This document shows, one piece after another, positions 62,233 through 64,000 of a stretch of 64,000 nt of DNA. The notes below the pieces were generated by a model. It was not told the origin of the DNA, ran no database searches, and saw only the letters and a program-made list of their open reading frames with translations. Location of the stretch: NCBI RefSeq assembly GCF_019977275.1, contig NZ_AP024650.1, positions 248,001 through 312,000 of the forward strand, in the 5' to 3' direction. Made by a program: the position numbers and the translations under genes. The DNA is from Arthrobacter sp. StoSoilB19. GTDB taxonomy: Bacteria; Actinomycetota; Actinomycetes; Actinomycetales; Micrococcaceae. How positions within the stretch are numbered: the first letter of the stretch is position 1; each line of letters opens with the position of its first letter.

Positions 62233-63981
62233 ATGACCAAAATCTTCAATGACCCCTCAGAGTTTGCCGAGGAGGCCCTGGCAGGCTTCTGCGACGTCCA
62301 CTCCGACCTGGTCCGGCAGGTTCCCGGTGGCGCTGTCCGCCGGTACCGGCCGGCGCAGCCCAAAGTCGCCGTCCTGGCCGGCGGCGGCTCGGGGCACTAC
62401 CCCGCCTTCGCCGGGCTGGTAGGCGCCGGCTTCGCCGACGGCGCGGTGGTGGGAAACATCTTCACCTCGCCCTCCGCGCAGCAGGCCTACTCGGTGGCCA
62501 AGGCCGCAGAGTCCGGCGCCGGCGTCGTCTTCACCTACGGCAACTACGCCGGCGACGTGATGAACTTCGGCATGGCCAGCGAACGCCTGGCCGCCGAGGG
62601 CATCCCCGTGGAGAACGTCCTGGTGACGGACGACATCGCCAGCGCCCCGCCGTCGGAATCCGCTAAGCGCCGTGGCATCGCCGGTGACTTCACCGTGTTC
62701 AAGGTAATGGGGGCGGCGGCGGACAACGGCGCGGACCTCGCGGAGGTGGTGCGGCTGGGCCGCAAGGCCAACGACCTGACGCGGACCATCGGCAGCGCGT
62801 TTGCCGGCTGCACCTTCCCGGGCGCCGACTCACCGCTGTTCACGCTGCCCGAAGGGCAGATGGGCCTGGGCCTGGGCATCCACGGCGAGCCCGGCCTGCA
62901 CGACACGGACCTGCCTTCGGCGAAGGACCTCGGGCAGGAACTGGTGTCCCGGGTGCTCTCTGAAACGCCACCTCACGCCGGCAAGCGCATCGCCGTCATC
63001 CTCAACGGCCTCGGCTCCACGAAGCATGAGGAGCTCTTTGTCCTCTGGGGAGCCGTGGCGCCGCTGCTCCGCGCGGCCGGCTACACGCTGGTGATGCCCG
63101 AGGTGGGCGAGTTGGTGACCAGCCTGGACATGGCCGGCGTCTCGCTCACGGTCACCTGGCTGGATGAGGAACTTGAGCGGCTGTGGGTTGCCCCTGCGGA
63201 GACGCCCGCCTACCGCCGTGGCAACGCGGCCCTGGAGTCCGGGGCCCGTGGCGTTGAGGAAACGTCCGACGGCGGCGCGGCCGCCGCTTCGTTCGTCGCC
63301 ACGGACGCCTCCCGCGGGTACGCCGCCGCCTGCGTAGCGGCCATTGACGCCGCCCGTTCGTCGCTGCACGACGCCGAAGAGCGGCTGGGCCGCATGGATG
63401 CTATTGCCGGCGACGGCGACCACGGACGTGGAATGGTGCGCGGCGTGGATGCGGCAGCCGCCGCAGCGTCGGATGCCCTGGCCGGCGGGGCCGGCGCCGG
63501 GGATGTACTTGCCGCTGCCGGTGATGCCTGGGCGGACAAAGCCGGCGGCACCTCCGGCGTCCTGTGGGGAGCGGCGCTGCGTGCATTTGGCGAGACACTG
63601 GGCAACTCTTCCGCGCCCGAACCCGGTGCCCTTGCGGCAGCCGTGACCGCATTCGCTGACCGGATCATCCAGTTGGGCAAGGCCCAAAGAGGCGACAAGA
63701 CCATGGTGGATGCCCTGCTGCCCTTCGCCTCCGCCTTTAGCCGCGCAGTGGCCGAGGGCGTGGAAACGGGCCGTGCATGGCAGGAAGCCGCGCAGGAGTC
63801 CGCTGCTGCGGCGGAAGCCACCGCGGACCTCCTTCCGCTCAAGGGCCGTGCCCGCCCGCTGGCCGAGAAGAGCCTGGGCACGCCGGACCCCGGTGCAACC
63901 TCCCTGGCGATGGTCTTCGCCGTGATGGGGCCGCACTTCACCCGCGCAACCGCTGCCACTGTGCAGGCGTCAGCAAAGTAA
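62233..63981 (+). CDS. DhaK-DhaL fused ketose kinase (erythrulose/dihydroxyacetone kinase type)
   Basis: 582 residues. The DhaK domain (about 1-330) has His55 (GGGSGHYPAFAG) and the substrate-binding His217 (GLGLGIHGEPG), which forms a hemiaminal with the ketose. The DhaL domain (about 360-580) has the Mg-ATP aspartates in IAGDGDHGRG (Asp394, Asp396). The ATP-dependent single-chain layout and sequence resemble the D- and L-erythrulose kinases DerK/LerK of Mycobacterium. Dihydroxyacetone or apulose are alternatives. A GAAAGGA site follows the stop, so another gene begins just past the window. Confidence 0.9.
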   Translation: MTKIFNDPSEFAEEALAGFCDVHSDLVRQVPGGAVRRYRPAQPKVAVLAGGGSGHYPAFAGLVGAGFADGAVVGNIFTSPSAQQAYSVAKAAESGAGVVFTYGNYAGDVMNFGMASERLAAEGIPVENVLVTDDIASAPPSESAKRRGIAGDFTVFKVMGAAADNGADLAEVVRLGRKANDLTRTIGSAFAGCTFPGADSPLFTLPEGQMGLGLGIHGEPGLHDTDLPSAKDLGQELVSRVLSETPPHAGKRIAVILNGLGSTKHEELFVLWGAVAPLLRAAGYTLVMPEVGELVTSLDMAGVSLTVTWLDEELERLWVAPAETPAYRRGNAALESGARGVEETSDGGAAAASFVATDASRGYAAACVAAIDAARSSLHDAEERLGRMDAIAGDGDHGRGMVRGVDAAAAAASDALAGGAGAGDVLAAAGDAWADKAGGTSGVLWGAALRAFGETLGNSSAPEPGALAAAVTAFADRIIQLGKAQRGDKTMVDALLPFASAFSRAVAEGVETGRAWQEAAQESAAAAEATADLLPLKGRARPLAEKSLGTPDPGATSLAMVFAVMGPHFTRATAATVQASAK

Positions 63982-64000
63982 TGGCAACGAAAGGAAACAC

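Overview
The window is about 66% GC, gene-dense, with frequent GTG starts and short or overlapping gene junctions. Gene content points to an actinobacterium of the Arthrobacter/Pseudarthrobacter type (Micrococcaceae): an ECF sigma factor with an RskA-like anti-sigma factor, GAF-ANTAR protein, class F sortase, a disA-mutY neighbourhood, an actinobacterial PHO box and CebR-type operators. This is inference from gene content, not a database match. I saw no insertion sequence, prophage or CRISPR array.

1-6.5 kb: housekeeping. A partial mutY, a membrane-anchored protein, disA (c-di-AMP synthase), a 2H phosphoesterase, a small hypothetical protein, prfC and a stand-alone fabF. 6.5-17 kb: acid-sugar catabolism. 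A minus-strand operon runs kdgD, alpha-ketoglutaric semialdehyde dehydrogenase, gudD, MFS transporter, and takes D-glucarate to 2-oxoglutarate. Next to it lie a LysR regulator and a divergent tctCBA-usp transporter operon. The promoters of both operons carry the same 38-nt regulatory block, so the Tct system probably brings in the same class of acids. 17-31 kb: an orphan histidine kinase, radA, a FUSC exporter, pstSCAB behind a PHO box, a PiT/DUF47 phosphate pair, several hypothetical proteins and tRNA-Lys(UUU).

31-37.5 kb: M23 peptidase, YCII protein, LacI regulator, then a surface module (DUF4397 protein, class F sortase lipoprotein with a collagen-like linker, ECF sigma factor, zinc anti-sigma factor) and a GAF-ANTAR protein. 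The 37,236-37,542 gap holds dense, partly mutually exclusive complementary segments that look like structured RNA. 37.5-41.4 kb: GH51 arabinofuranosidase behind a near-perfect LacI operator, a HhH-GPD repair protein, a LacI regulator and an isochorismatase-like hydrolase. 41.4-47.7 kb: complete urease operon ureABCEFGD plus a nickel permease, closed by a 17-bp hairpin.

47.7-55.8 kb: a beta-glucan locus. A secreted beta-helix enzyme (probably GH55) is divergent from an operon of sugar-binding lipoprotein, two permeases, GH1 beta-glucosidase and a CebR-like LacI repressor. Three CebR-type 14-bp boxes lie between them. 56.3-64 kb: a GntR regulon with four copies or near-copies of a GACTGT-N2-ACAGTC operator. 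It covers a split transketolase, a metabolite/H+ symporter, a TIM-barrel isomerase, an SDR and a DhaK-DhaL kinase resembling erythrulose kinases, and probably degrades a C4 polyol or a related (perhaps branched) sugar. The window ends just before the next gene of that operon.
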